Positions 17,678-26,631 of a DNA stretch of 64,000 bases are shown one piece after another; the stretch's first letter is position 1; every line of letters begins with the position of its first letter. A model generated the notes under the pieces. It had not been told where the DNA came from. It did no database searches and saw nothing but the letters and a program-made list of their open reading frames with translations. A program made the translations under genes and the position numbers. Origin of the DNA: JAGLHV01 sp023143305 [NCBI: Clostridia bacterium] (GTDB lineage Bacteria > CBDUZB01 > JAGLHV01); assembly GCA_030637025.1 (NCBI GenBank), contig DAOVVV010000003.1, positions 27,087-91,086 of the forward strand, read 5' to 3'.

Positions 17678-19420
17678 TCAGGCTTCTTGTATTCCGCTAC
17701 CGGAAGACATAAATTGTAATTCATATAATTTTTTATATATCCCGCTTTGCCCGATAAGTTCCTCATGCTTCCCTGCCTGAACAATTTTACCTTTATCTAT
17801 TACTATAATTTTATCCGCTTTTCTAATAGTGGATAAACGATGAGCAATTACTAATACCGTCCTCTTCTCCATTAAATGTTCCAGAGCTTCCTGAACTAAT
17901 AATTCTGACTCTGTATCTAAAGAAGAAGTAGCTTCATCTAAAATCAAAATAGAAGGATTCCTTAAAATAGCCCTGGCAATAGCAATTCTTTGTTTCTGCC
18001 CCCCGGATAACACAACCCCCCTTTCACCGATAACCGTATCATAACCTTCGGGCATCTGAGTAATAAAGTCATGTGATTCCGCTGTTTTAGCTGCGCGAAT
18101 TATTTCCTCCTCCGAAGCATTCATATTTCCATATGCAATATTATTTTTCAGAGTATCATTAAATAGAATCGTCTCCTGAGTAACTATTCCTACTATTTTA
18201 CGTAAAGAACTCAACGTAAAATCCTTTATATTATTTCCATCTATAAGAATATTTCCCCGGCCGGTATCGTAAAAACGAAGTAATAAATTCACTATACTTG
18301 TTTTTCCTGCTCCCGAAGGACCGACAAAAGCTACAATTTCTCCTTTTTTTACGGTAAAATTTACATTTTTTAAAACATCTTCGGTGGAAGAATTATAACC
18401 AAAGAACAAATCCTTATAAATAATTTCTTTTTTAAAAGAGGTTAAAGGATATGCTTTTTCTTTTTCTATCACTGTTATTTTTTCATCTAAAATCTGGAAT
18501 ATTCTTTCGGCCGCAGCTATTGCCTGTTGAATTTTATTGTTCATTTTGGAAAAACTTTTTATAGGATTATAAGCAGAAAATGCCGCTCCTACGAAGGCAA
18601 AAAAAGCTCCTGCCGTCCATAATCCACGAATAACATCCCTGCCGCCATACCAAATAATAAAAGCAACTCCCAATGCTCCTAAAAATTCCATTACAGGAGA
18701 AGTTAATGCTTCTACTCTCATTGAACGCATTATTATACTGAAAAAATTACGATTTTCTTTTGCAAACTTTTCAACTTCATGTTTTTCCATATTAAATGCT
18801 TTTACTATTTTTACACCGGTAACGGTTTCCTGCAATATAGAATAAATATCCCCCATTTTTTTTTGTCCCTGTCGGCCAACCCTGCGTAATTTTCTGCCAA
18901 ATTTCACAATAGGAAGACTGGTCAACGGGAAAATAAAAACAGCAATAAAAGCAAATTTCCAATGCAGATAAAAAAGTAATATAGTTAAAAATATAATAGT
19001 AAATCCATCCCGGATAATACAAGCAGGAACCCTTACTATTGCTTCACGCAAGGCATATATATCGTTAGTTAAACGTGACATTATTTCACCTGTAGAGTTT
19101 TTATTATAAAAATCCAGTGAAAGCCTTTGTAATTTTTCATATAGCTGATTACGAATATTTAAAACTACTTTCTGACCTATATAACCCATAAGATAAGTCT
19201 GTCCATAAGCAAATAATCCTTTAAACATATAAATTAAAGGAACAACTACACAAATCAACAATAACATTTTTGTATTTTTTTCAATCAAAATTTTATCCAC
19301 TACATCTTTAAGGATATACATAGAAATAGCAGTTAAAGCAGCTACAAATATCATACACACCATTGATTCGGCAAATCTAAGTTTATAGGGTTTAACGTAA
19401 GAAAGTAAACGCTTATACAA
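17678..19420 (-). CDS. msbA: ABC exporter, probable lipid A flippase MsbA
   Basis: The 580-residue half-transporter has about six TM helices (~1-310) and an ATPase domain (~335-570). Walker A is VGPSGAGKTS, the signature LSGGQKQRIAIARA, Walker B ILILDEATSSLD, and the H-loop VIAHRLSTI. MsbA flips lipid A-core across the inner membrane. The assignment to MsbA instead of another exporter rests on position, 14 bp after lpxB at the end of the lipid A gene block. Confidence 0.85.
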   Translation of the reverse strand: MYKRLLSYVKPYKLRFAESMVCMIFVAALTAISMYILKDVVDKILIEKNTKMLLLICVVVPLIYMFKGLFAYGQTYLMGYIGQKVVLNIRNQLYEKLQRLSLDFYNKNSTGEIMSRLTNDIYALREAIVRVPACIIRDGFTIIFLTILLFYLHWKFAFIAVFIFPLTSLPIVKFGRKLRRVGRQGQKKMGDIYSILQETVTGVKIVKAFNMEKHEVEKFAKENRNFFSIIMRSMRVEALTSPVMEFLGALGVAFIIWYGGRDVIRGLWTAGAFFAFVGAAFSAYNPIKSFSKMNNKIQQAIAAAERIFQILDEKITVIEKEKAYPLTSFKKEIIYKDLFFGYNSSTEDVLKNVNFTVKKGEIVAFVGPSGAGKTSIVNLLLRFYDTGRGNILIDGNNIKDFTLSSLRKIVGIVTQETILFNDTLKNNIAYGNMNASEEEIIRAAKTAESHDFITQMPEGYDTVIGERGVVLSGGQKQRIAIARAILRNPSILILDEATSSLDTESELLVQEALEHLMEKRTVLVIAHRLSTIRKADKIIVIDKGKIVQAGKHEELIGQSGIYKKLYELQFMSSGSGIQEA

Positions 19421-19434
19421 TTTATCATCCTTCT

Positions 19435-20565
19435 CTATATTAATAATTTTTGTATTTCTTCTGCCGCTTTTCTGGAAGCTCCCGGTTTTCCCAGTTTTTC
19501 TTTTACTATCTGCAACTTATCTTTAATTTTCAACAATACCTGTGGAGATTTCAACCAGGTTAAGGCTACTTTAATAATCTCTTCTGAATCTATTTCTTTT
19601 TGAATAAACTCAGGAACGATTTTTTCTTCTGCAATTATATTTACCAAACCAATATAAGGAACATTTATCAATCTTTTTGCTAAAAAATAAGTTACCCCGG
19701 AAACCTTATACATAATAATCATAGGAACATTTAAACAGGCATTTTCCAATGTTGCTGTTCCTGAAGCAACTAAGGCAAAATCCATTATATTTCTTATATT
19801 ATAATCTTTATCCCTAACCACTAGAAACTTATTATCCGGAATCTTAAATTGCCGAAGATAATTTTCCTCTATATTCCCGGATAAAGGCAAAACAAACTGC
19901 ACTTCCGGCATCTCGGAAATTATTTTTTTACTTATCTTCAACATTGCCGGTAATAAATAATCAATTTCCTGTTTACGGCTACCCGGCATAATTCCAATAA
20001 TAGGATTTTTTTCTTCCAACCCCAGCAAATTACATGTTTTACTTTTAGTCTTATTGGGATTTATTATCTCCAGCATTGGATGCCCGACAAAAGAAACATC
20101 TATTTTTTCCCTCTTATACATTCGTTCCTCAAAAGAGAAAAAAACCAACATTTTCCTGACCATCCGGGATATTTTTTTTATCCTGTTTTTACCCCATGCC
20201 CATACTTGCGGGGAAACATAATACACCACCGGAATATTCATTTTTTTGGCTACATTAGCTACCCTTAAATTAAATCCGGGGGCATCAATTAGTACTATTA
20301 TGTCAGGCTTTTCTTTTTTAAGAAAAGATTTAACCTGATTAAAAACCTTCCAAAAATCCACTAAATTTTTTAGTACCTCAAAAAAACCTATTACCGTTAA
20401 ATCCACTAAATTATATAAAAAATTAATTTTTTCCGCCTGCATTTTTTCTCCGCCTAAAGCATAAATTTCAATCCCGGGAGAAACTTGCCGCAAATTACTA
20501 ATCAAACTTGCCCCATATGTATCACCGGAAGGATCTCCGGCAATAATAAGTATTCTTTTAGACAT
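19435..20565 (-). CDS. lpxB: Lipid-A-disaccharide synthase
   Basis: This GT19 glycosyltransferase joins UDP-diacyl-GlcN and lipid X. Family features are IIAGDPSGDTYGASLI at the N-terminus, PDIIVLIDAPGFNLRVA, YYVSPQVWAWGKNRIKKI, GIMPGSRKQEIDYLLP, and ALVASGTATLENACLNVPMIIMYK. The length of 376 is normal. Its start overlaps the end of the Gfo/Idh/MocA gene by 8 bp, indicating translational coupling. Confidence 0.95.
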   Translation of the reverse strand: MSKRILIIAGDPSGDTYGASLISNLRQVSPGIEIYALGGEKMQAEKINFLYNLVDLTVIGFFEVLKNLVDFWKVFNQVKSFLKKEKPDIIVLIDAPGFNLRVANVAKKMNIPVVYYVSPQVWAWGKNRIKKISRMVRKMLVFFSFEERMYKREKIDVSFVGHPMLEIINPNKTKSKTCNLLGLEEKNPIIGIMPGSRKQEIDYLLPAMLKISKKIISEMPEVQFVLPLSGNIEENYLRQFKIPDNKFLVVRDKDYNIRNIMDFALVASGTATLENACLNVPMIIMYKVSGVTYFLAKRLINVPYIGLVNIIAEEKIVPEFIQKEIDSEEIIKVALTWLKSPQVLLKIKDKLQIVKEKLGKPGASRKAAEEIQKLLI

Positions 20566-21511
20566 TATTATTACATACCTTTAATTTTTTCAAAATTTCC
20601 AAACCTACTTCCAAAGCATCTTTTCCGTGTTCCCCGGAAACAAGCGGCTTTTTTCCTCCTTTAATACATCCAACAAATTCTTCGAGTTCCGTTTTAAGAG
20701 GCTCTCTGGAAAGTAATTTTGGTTTAATTATTTCTATATCGGACATAGACTTCACGGAGGACAAAGACTTCTTCTTTTTATAAATTTTTAAACTTTGCTT
20801 TGCATAATCCAAAGAAATATAAGCATTTTCCTGAAATATACGAATCTTTCTCATTGCTTCCAAAGTAACCCTGCTGGCGGTAATATTAGCTACACACCCG
20901 TTTTCAAAGTTAATATGTGCAGTAGCAATATCTTCTTTATCGGTTAAAATAGCCGCCCCCACCGCATCAATATTAATTACCGGAGAATTTACCAGAAACA
21001 GAATAATATCAATATCGTGAATCATTAAATCTAAAACTACTCCTACCTCACTGGCCCGGGGATTAAAAGGGCCTAATCTGTAACTTTCAATAAACCGGGG
21101 ATTGGATATATGTTTTTGCGCCTCACTAACAGCCTGATTAAATCTTTCAATATGCCCTACCTGCAAAATGCAATTATTTTCTTTGGCTGTTTTAAGTAAT
21201 TCTTCTGCTTCCTCCAAAGAATTAGTAATTGGTTTTTCTATTAAAGTATGCACCCCCGCCTTTAAGAATTCTTTTCCAACGTTGTAGTGTAACTTAGTAG
21301 GAACAGCAATACTCACTGCTTGTATTTTAGAAGAAAGTTCCTCTATTGAAGTATAAACCGGGACTTTATATTCTCTGGAAATTTTTAAAGCCCTCTTCTC
21401 ATCTACATCAATTATTCCTACTAATTCTACATCTTCCATTTTACTATAAATACGTGCATGATGCTGTCCTAAATACCCTACTCCTACTACACCTATCTTT
21501 ACTTTATTCAC
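20558..21511 (-). CDS. Gfo/Idh/MocA-family NAD(P)-dependent oxidoreductase in the lipid A operon
   Basis: The 317-residue protein has an N-terminal Rossmann domain (GVVGVGYLGQHHARIY), the conserved LIEKPITNSLEEAEELL segment with its catalytic Lys, and a C-terminal alpha/beta domain with VLDLMIHDIDIILFLV holding the active-site His. It lies between lpxI and lpxB. The related GnnA oxidises UDP-GlcNAc at C3, working with aminotransferase GnnB to give amide-linked lipid A. No GnnB-like gene is present in the window, so that role is only a possibility. It may act on another sugar nucleotide. Confidence 0.85.
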   Translation of the reverse strand: MNKVKIGVVGVGYLGQHHARIYSKMEDVELVGIIDVDEKRALKISREYKVPVYTSIEELSSKIQAVSIAVPTKLHYNVGKEFLKAGVHTLIEKPITNSLEEAEELLKTAKENNCILQVGHIERFNQAVSEAQKHISNPRFIESYRLGPFNPRASEVGVVLDLMIHDIDIILFLVNSPVINIDAVGAAILTDKEDIATAHINFENGCVANITASRVTLEAMRKIRIFQENAYISLDYAKQSLKIYKKKKSLSSVKSMSDIEIIKPKLLSREPLKTELEEFVGCIKGGKKPLVSGEHGKDALEVGLEILKKLKVCNNNV

Positions 21512-21562
21512 TTTGTCTTTCTCCCTGTTTCACCAAATTAACTAAAATCCTATGAGAAATAA

Positions 21563-21587
21563 CCCCGTACCCTGAAAAAGTACGGGG
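21563..21587 (-). terminator. Hairpin between lpxI and the oxidoreductase gene
   Basis: CCCCGTAC (21563-21570) and GTACGGGG (21580-21587) form a perfect 8-bp stem with a 9-nt loop in the 166-bp gap. In the direction of transcription it is followed only by TTATTT, so termination would be weak. It may tune or process the mRNA inside the operon. Confidence 0.4.
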
Positions 21588-21677
21588 AAAATATCCTCTT
21601 CCAACATAAAATCATTCATTCCATTAGCTATTTTAATAACCCAATATCGGCAATACCCGTATTTCTTAATTTCTATC

Positions 21678-22478
21678 TTAAATTACTACAATACTTATTC
21701 CTGCTTTATTGGCTAAAAAAATAACTTCTTCTCTATCAAAAATTAAAGTTTTATTTTCTTCAATAGCCAGGACAGATACCTTGGCCTGAATTAAAACCTC
21801 TATTGTCTTTTTACCAATCACCGGTACATCAAAACGCATATCCTGATTAGGTTTGGATACTTTTATTACTATTATTTTCCCTCTGCCTAATTGACTTCCC
21901 CGTAAAATACATTCATTTGTCCCTTCTAAAGACTCTACCGCTAACACACATTTATTTTTAACCACTACTGTCTGACCGATATCCAACCCTGCAATTTTTT
22001 TAGCAATTTCAAACCCGAATTTAATATCCTCTTTTTCTTCCCCTGTAGGTTTCTTTAAGGTAAGAACTCCTTTTTTAGGAAGAAGGGAAGATAAAAAAAG
22101 GCAGGGATCAAGCAATTTAATTCCTTCTCTTTCCAATTCCTGCGCTACTGCTCCCAAGATAGAATCTGTTTTTTTATTCTCTATTCTACCCAGCAACTTA
22201 ATTGTCCGAAAATCCAATTTTATTTCAGTAAACAGGCGCGTATGTTTTACCTGTCCGGCCATTACTGCTTCTTTTACGTTTTCCTGTTTTAAAACTTCAA
22301 TTAATTTACCCAGTTTACCAACATTAATCCAATAAACCTTATCCGCTATTTTTTCTATTTGTTTGTCCGCTTCTCCTTTTAAGGCAATAATTACTATTTC
22401 TTTTCCCGTTTTTTTAGCTTTCTGCGCAAAAATAAAAGGAAATTTGCCATTACCGGCAATAATCCCTATCTTATTCAT
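21678..22478 (-). CDS. lpxI: UDP-2,3-diacylglucosamine pyrophosphatase LpxI
   Basis: This 266-residue protein of the LpxI (DUF1009) family opens IGIIAGNGKFPFIFAQKA. It carries MAGQVKHTRLF, LSSLLPKKGVLT, FGFEIAKKIAGLDIGQTVVVK, and a C-terminal DVPVIGKKTIEVLI...AGISIVVI, all typical of the family. LpxI converts UDP-2,3-diacyl-GlcN to lipid X and replaces LpxH in many non-gammaproteobacteria. Its ATG overlaps the lpxA stop as TAATG. No lpxH-like gene was seen. Confidence 0.93.
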   Translation of the reverse strand: MNKIGIIAGNGKFPFIFAQKAKKTGKEIVIIALKGEADKQIEKIADKVYWINVGKLGKLIEVLKQENVKEAVMAGQVKHTRLFTEIKLDFRTIKLLGRIENKKTDSILGAVAQELEREGIKLLDPCLFLSSLLPKKGVLTLKKPTGEEKEDIKFGFEIAKKIAGLDIGQTVVVKNKCVLAVESLEGTNECILRGSQLGRGKIIVIKVSKPNQDMRFDVPVIGKKTIEVLIQAKVSVLAIEENKTLIFDREEVIFLANKAGISIVVI

Positions 22479-23248
22479 TATTTACATATCCCTCTTTTCG
22501 ATTGTTTAACAAAATTGATAAAGTATTTTACTTCTTCACTAAAACTTATCCCCTTTTGAAGTTTTTCTAATGCTTGCGTAGTATTAAGATTAGAATTAAA
22601 AAAAATTTTATACACTTTTTTTAACTCCTTTTTTAACGGAGAAGAAAAATTCACTCTCCGTAAACCTATTATATTTAACCCAAACAACTTAATAGGACTT
22701 CCCGCGGCTTTACAATAAGGAGGAATATCTTTGCTTACACGCGATGCTCCACCCACAATAGCCAATCTGCCTATGCGAACAAACTGATGAATAGGAGTAA
22801 CTCCCCCGATAATAACTCTATCTTCTACGGTCACATGCCCGGCCAAAGTGGCAACATTAGCTAAAATTACCCGGTTCCCAACAAGACAATCATGAGCAAC
22901 ATGAACATAAGCCATTAAAAAACAATTATCCCCTATCCTTGTTTCACCGGTAGATCCAGTGCCTTTATTAATGGTAACATACTCCCTAACAATCGTGTTC
23001 TTCCCTATTATTACTTTAGTATCTTCTCCTTTATACTTTAAATCCTGGGGAATACTTCCGATAACCGCCCCGGTATAAATAGCACAATTCTCTCCTATTT
23101 GGGTATCTCCCTCTATAATTACCCTCTGCCCAACAACACACCCTTTACCCAGTTTAACTTTGGGCCCAATTACAGAATAACAACCTATTTTTACTCCTTC
23201 TCCAATAACAGAGCCAGGGTAAACCAAAGCAGTCTCATGAATATCCAC
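22478..23248 (-). CDS. lpxA: UDP-N-acetylglucosamine O-acyltransferase
   Basis: This is the first enzyme of lipid A synthesis, transferring a hydroxyacyl chain from ACP to UDP-GlcNAc. It is 256 residues of hexapeptide beta-helix (IGEGVKIGCYSVIGPKVKLG and onward) with the catalytic motif YVHVAHDCLVGN. His119 corresponds to the catalytic His, with His116 beside it. A helical C-terminal domain follows (~190-256). The chain-length ruler residue cannot be judged by eye. It is translationally coupled to lpxI. Confidence 0.95.
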   Translation of the reverse strand: MDIHETALVYPGSVIGEGVKIGCYSVIGPKVKLGKGCVVGQRVIIEGDTQIGENCAIYTGAVIGSIPQDLKYKGEDTKVIIGKNTIVREYVTINKGTGSTGETRIGDNCFLMAYVHVAHDCLVGNRVILANVATLAGHVTVEDRVIIGGVTPIHQFVRIGRLAIVGGASRVSKDIPPYCKAAGSPIKLFGLNIIGLRRVNFSSPLKKELKKVYKIFFNSNLNTTQALEKLQKGISFSEEVKYFINFVKQSKRGICK

Positions 23249-23388
23249 TTTTTGAATCCTTCCTTTTTGTTTTTCTAATCTATTATAATCTACTTGTCTC
23301 GTTCAGCAAATATCTAAGAATTTTTTTATTAAAGTATTTTTAAAAAAAATTGTTAATAACCCGGAATTTTATATCAATTTATAAATAG

Positions 23389-24717
23389 TTATTTATCTAC
23401 CAGAGAAAACATAAATTCTGCCTGAGCAGCTAACTTATCACCTACATAAGCTAATCCCTTAATAATTCCTCCTCTTGTTCTTGCTTTTAATATTTCTATT
23501 TCCAATCTTAATTGATCTCCCGGAAAAACAGGCCTTCTGAATTTTGCCTCTTTGATTGCCATAAAATACGCAATTTTATCTTTTAGATCAGGCCTGCTTA
23601 AAAATAAAACACACGATGTTTGAGCCATTGCTTCGACAATAAGCACCCCGGGCATAATGGGATGTCCGGGAAAATGCCCGTTAAAAAAATTTTCATTAAT
23701 AGTTACATTTTTAAATCCTATTGCTTTTTTTTCTTCCACTATTATAATTTTATCTACAAAAAGAAAAGGATACCTATGCGGAATTATTTCCTGAATCTGG
23801 GTAATATCAAAAACTTTACCTTCAATAACCTCATTTTTGGGCATCCGGTCATTAGGAAGAGAAGATACTGTTTTGGACCCGGAAGAAGACAACATATGTT
23901 CCTTTATTTTTTTAGCTAAAGCAATATTGGAAGGATGCCCGCATTTAACAGCAATAATATGTGCTTTTAAAAATTTCCCCATCAAATATAAATCTCCGAT
24001 TAAATCCAACACTTTATGACGAACAAATTCGTCTTTAAAGCGTAAATTCTTATTGTGAATGCCTTTCTCCCCGATCACTACCGCATTTTCCAGACTCCCT
24101 CCTCGTCCCAATCCTTGTTTTTTTAATTCTTCTATTTCATAATCAAAACAAAACGTACGAGAAGAAGCAATTCCCTCCTGAAAAATTTCTTCTGTAATTA
24201 CAGAAGAAAAAAACTGCGTTTTTAACAGCGGATGATTATAATCAATAGTACAACTAATTTTAAAACCGTTATAAGGCAAAGCAATTAATTGTGTCCCACC
24301 CTGAGAAAATTCTATCGGTTGATTAACAACAAAATAATTTTTAGGAACATTTTGAATTTTTATCCCGCTTTTTTTCAGAACTTCTAAAAAAGGCAGAGAA
24401 CTTCCATCTGCTACCGGCAATTCTTTTGAATCAACCTCAACAATTAAATTATCTATTCCTAATCCATAAAAAGACGCCATTAAATGTTCTACTGTATGTA
24501 TTTCCACTCCGTTCTTACCAATAGTAGTACCCCTTTTAATTCCTACTACATTAGCAATACTCGCGTCAATTACCGGTTGCCCGGGTAAATCAACCCGTAT
24601 AAATTTTATTCCGGAATCAGGCGGAGCCGGTTTAAAAGTAATTTTTGTTTTTACTCCCGTATGCAGGCCTACCCCGGAATAAGATCCTTCTCTTTCTATC
24701 GTTTTTTGCTGCTCCAT
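23389..24717 (-). CDS. lpxC-fabZ: Fused LpxC deacetylase / FabZ dehydratase
   Basis: Residues 1-~275 are UDP-3-O-acyl-GlcNAc deacetylase. The zinc ligands are His78 (TVEHLMAS), His234 and Asp238 (RHKVLDLIGD), with Glu77 as base and His261 in CGHPSN. Residues ~302-442 are a 3-hydroxyacyl-ACP dehydratase, with IIPHRYPFLFVD and the catalytic FNGHFPGHPIMPG (His348) plus Glu362. The fusion is known in Bacteroidota and some other diderms. It joins the committed lipid A step to the enzyme that competes for hydroxyacyl-ACP. A GAGGAG ribosome site precedes the ATG. Confidence 0.96.
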   Translation of the reverse strand: MEQQKTIEREGSYSGVGLHTGVKTKITFKPAPPDSGIKFIRVDLPGQPVIDASIANVVGIKRGTTIGKNGVEIHTVEHLMASFYGLGIDNLIVEVDSKELPVADGSSLPFLEVLKKSGIKIQNVPKNYFVVNQPIEFSQGGTQLIALPYNGFKISCTIDYNHPLLKTQFFSSVITEEIFQEGIASSRTFCFDYEIEELKKQGLGRGGSLENAVVIGEKGIHNKNLRFKDEFVRHKVLDLIGDLYLMGKFLKAHIIAVKCGHPSNIALAKKIKEHMLSSSGSKTVSSLPNDRMPKNEVIEGKVFDITQIQEIIPHRYPFLFVDKIIIVEEKKAIGFKNVTINENFFNGHFPGHPIMPGVLIVEAMAQTSCVLFLSRPDLKDKIAYFMAIKEAKFRRPVFPGDQLRLEIEILKARTRGGIIKGLAYVGDKLAAQAEFMFSLVDK

Positions 24718-24778
24718 TATTTTTTCTCCTCTTCAAATTTTACTATTCAAAATTATTAAATTTTATATTTATTCTTCT

Positions 24779-25816
24779 TTATTTCATTTTCTTTTTTATT
24801 TCTTGAATTTCTTTATACATTTCAGGTAATTTTTGCATTAAAGCATTTATTTTTTTTGCCTTTTGATGCGGCCTGGCCGGATAACCGGAAACAACTGCCT
24901 GGGCCGGAATACTATGCGTTACCCCTGCTTGTGCCCCAACAATAACTTTATCCCCAATACTAATATGCCCCACTACTCCTACCTGACCGGCTAAAGTCAC
25001 ATTGTCACCTATCCGGGTACTTCCTGATATACCTACCTGTGCTATAATAAAACAATTTTTTCCGATTTTTACATTGTGAGCAATTTGAACCAGATTATCT
25101 ATTTTTGTCCCCCGGCCAATGTGGGTAACCCCGCAAGTAGCACGATCAATAGTAGTATTTGCTCCAATTTCTACTTCATCTTCAATCACTACTCTTCCTA
25201 TTTGAGGAATTTTATAATGCTTCCCCTGAGAAGGTACAAATCCAAATCCATCATTTCCAATCACCGCTCCACAATGAATAATCACCTCATTTCCAATTGA
25301 TACTTCTTCCCGAACAGTCACATTAGCATAAATCAATGACTTAGCCCCTATCTTACTTTTCCTCCCAATATAACAACCCGGATAAATAACCGTACCTTCA
25401 CCAATTTCTACCTCATTCTCAATTACACAATAAGCACCTATTGCAACATTTTCACCTAAAATAACACCCTCCCCCAATAAACAAGTCTTATGTACCTCTT
25501 TGGTAATATAATCTTGTTTAGCGGAAGAGACAATATCCAAAACCTGCGAAAAAGCGAAATAAGGATTTTTTACTCTGATTAGAGTTTTATCCTTTATTGA
25601 TTTTAAATCATGGGAAACGATAATTGCCGACGCCCTGCTCGTAGCTAAATCTTCTATGTATTTAGGATTGGAAAGAAAAGAAATATCCCCTGCCGAGGCC
25701 TCTTTTAATCCGGTTACATTACGGATAATAATTTCTTCCTCCCCTTCTACTAGTCCGTTTATTGCCTGCGCAATCTCTTTTACTTTTAGGGGGAATCTCA
25801 AATTCTCTTTATTCAT
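24779..25816 (-). CDS. lpxD: UDP-3-O-acylglucosamine N-acyltransferase
   Basis: The enzyme adds the N-linked hydroxyacyl chain. The 345-residue protein has an N-terminal uridine-binding domain (~1-100, with [11 protein letters not shown]) and a long hexapeptide beta-helix (~105-320). The catalytic region is [25 protein letters not shown] helical tail (~325-345) closes the trimer. Its ATG overlaps the stop of the ompH-like gene as TAATG, giving translational coupling. Confidence 0.95.
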   Translation of the reverse strand: MNKENLRFPLKVKEIAQAINGLVEGEEEIIIRNVTGLKEASAGDISFLSNPKYIEDLATSRASAIIVSHDLKSIKDKTLIRVKNPYFAFSQVLDIVSSAKQDYITKEVHKTCLLGEGVILGENVAIGAYCVIENEVEIGEGTVIYPGCYIGRKSKIGAKSLIYANVTVREEVSIGNEVIIHCGAVIGNDGFGFVPSQGKHYKIPQIGRVVIEDEVEIGANTTIDRATCGVTHIGRGTKIDNLVQIAHNVKIGKNCFIIAQVGISGSTRIGDNVTLAGQVGVVGHISIGDKVIVGAQAGVTHSIPAQAVVSGYPARPHQKAKKINALMQKLPEMYKEIQEIKKKMK

Positions 25817-26490
25817 TATTGTTTTTTTAACCTTTCTAATACCTTGTCTGTAATATCCAGCACTTCTTTACCGTAAAGAACTTCTCTTTTATCGAAAATC
25901 ATACTAATTCCCTGCTCCCGGCCTACTTTTTTTACTGCCTCATAAATTATTCCTAATATTACTTCCGTATATTCTCTATCCAGGGAATTAATTTCTTTTC
26001 CTGCTTTTTTAATAAATTCCTTCAATGCTTTTTCCTTTTGTAAAATATGCATTTGCTGTTCATAGATTGTTTTCACGGTTGCAGTATCTTGTTCAACTTT
26101 AAATTCACTGGTTTTTTCCTGAATCTTATCCCGCTTTAATTTTCCATCCTTTTCATTTTTTTCAATTTGAACTCCTTGCAGAGTAATAGTATTTTTTTCA
26201 ATCTTAAATTCAGTACTTTCTTTTTCCATAGCATTTTCTTTCAGCTTTTTTATTTCTTCTTTTTGCTTTTCTATCTCTTCTTTCTGTCTTTTTATTTCTT
26301 CTTTTTTAAGATTAATCTTTTCCTCTAATTTTTGTTTGGTTTTCTGTTTTTTAGGAAACTCATCAAATACTCTCTTAATATCTACATACCCGATACGCTC
26401 ATAATCGGAAGATAAAGTTACAGCGTATAAAAAACTACTAATACAAAAGCAAAAAATAGAAAATAGTACTAAAAAAGTCTTTCGATTCAT
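25816..26490 (-). CDS. OmpH/Skp-like periplasmic chaperone
   Basis: The 224-residue protein has a signal peptide (~1-24, ending FLYAVTLS), then [16 protein letters not shown], the usual OmpH opening. A long Lys/Glu coiled coil follows (~45-165), and the protein ends [28 protein letters not shown]. Skp proteins hold unfolded barrels for BamA. The coiled coil is enlarged and contains a partial internal duplication ([18 protein letters not shown] resembles [17 protein letters not shown]). The position between bamA and lpxD is canonical. Confidence 0.9.
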   Translation of the reverse strand: MNRKTFLVLFSIFCFCISSFLYAVTLSSDYERIGYVDIKRVFDEFPKKQKTKQKLEEKINLKKEEIKRQKEEIEKQKEEIKKLKENAMEKESTEFKIEKNTITLQGVQIEKNEKDGKLKRDKIQEKTSEFKVEQDTATVKTIYEQQMHILQKEKALKEFIKKAGKEINSLDREYTEVILGIIYEAVKKVGREQGISMIFDKREVLYGKEVLDITDKVLERLKKQ

Positions 26491-26631
26491 TTTTTTACTC
26501 CTCTATCCTATCTCTTTAAAAACAAATACTAAATCCTATTATCTAAATCCGCCTTAAAGACTGGCGGACAGGCTGTCGCTTTGCTCCAGCAAAACAAATT
26601 AGATATTGCAATCAACAACTCATAAATTTAT

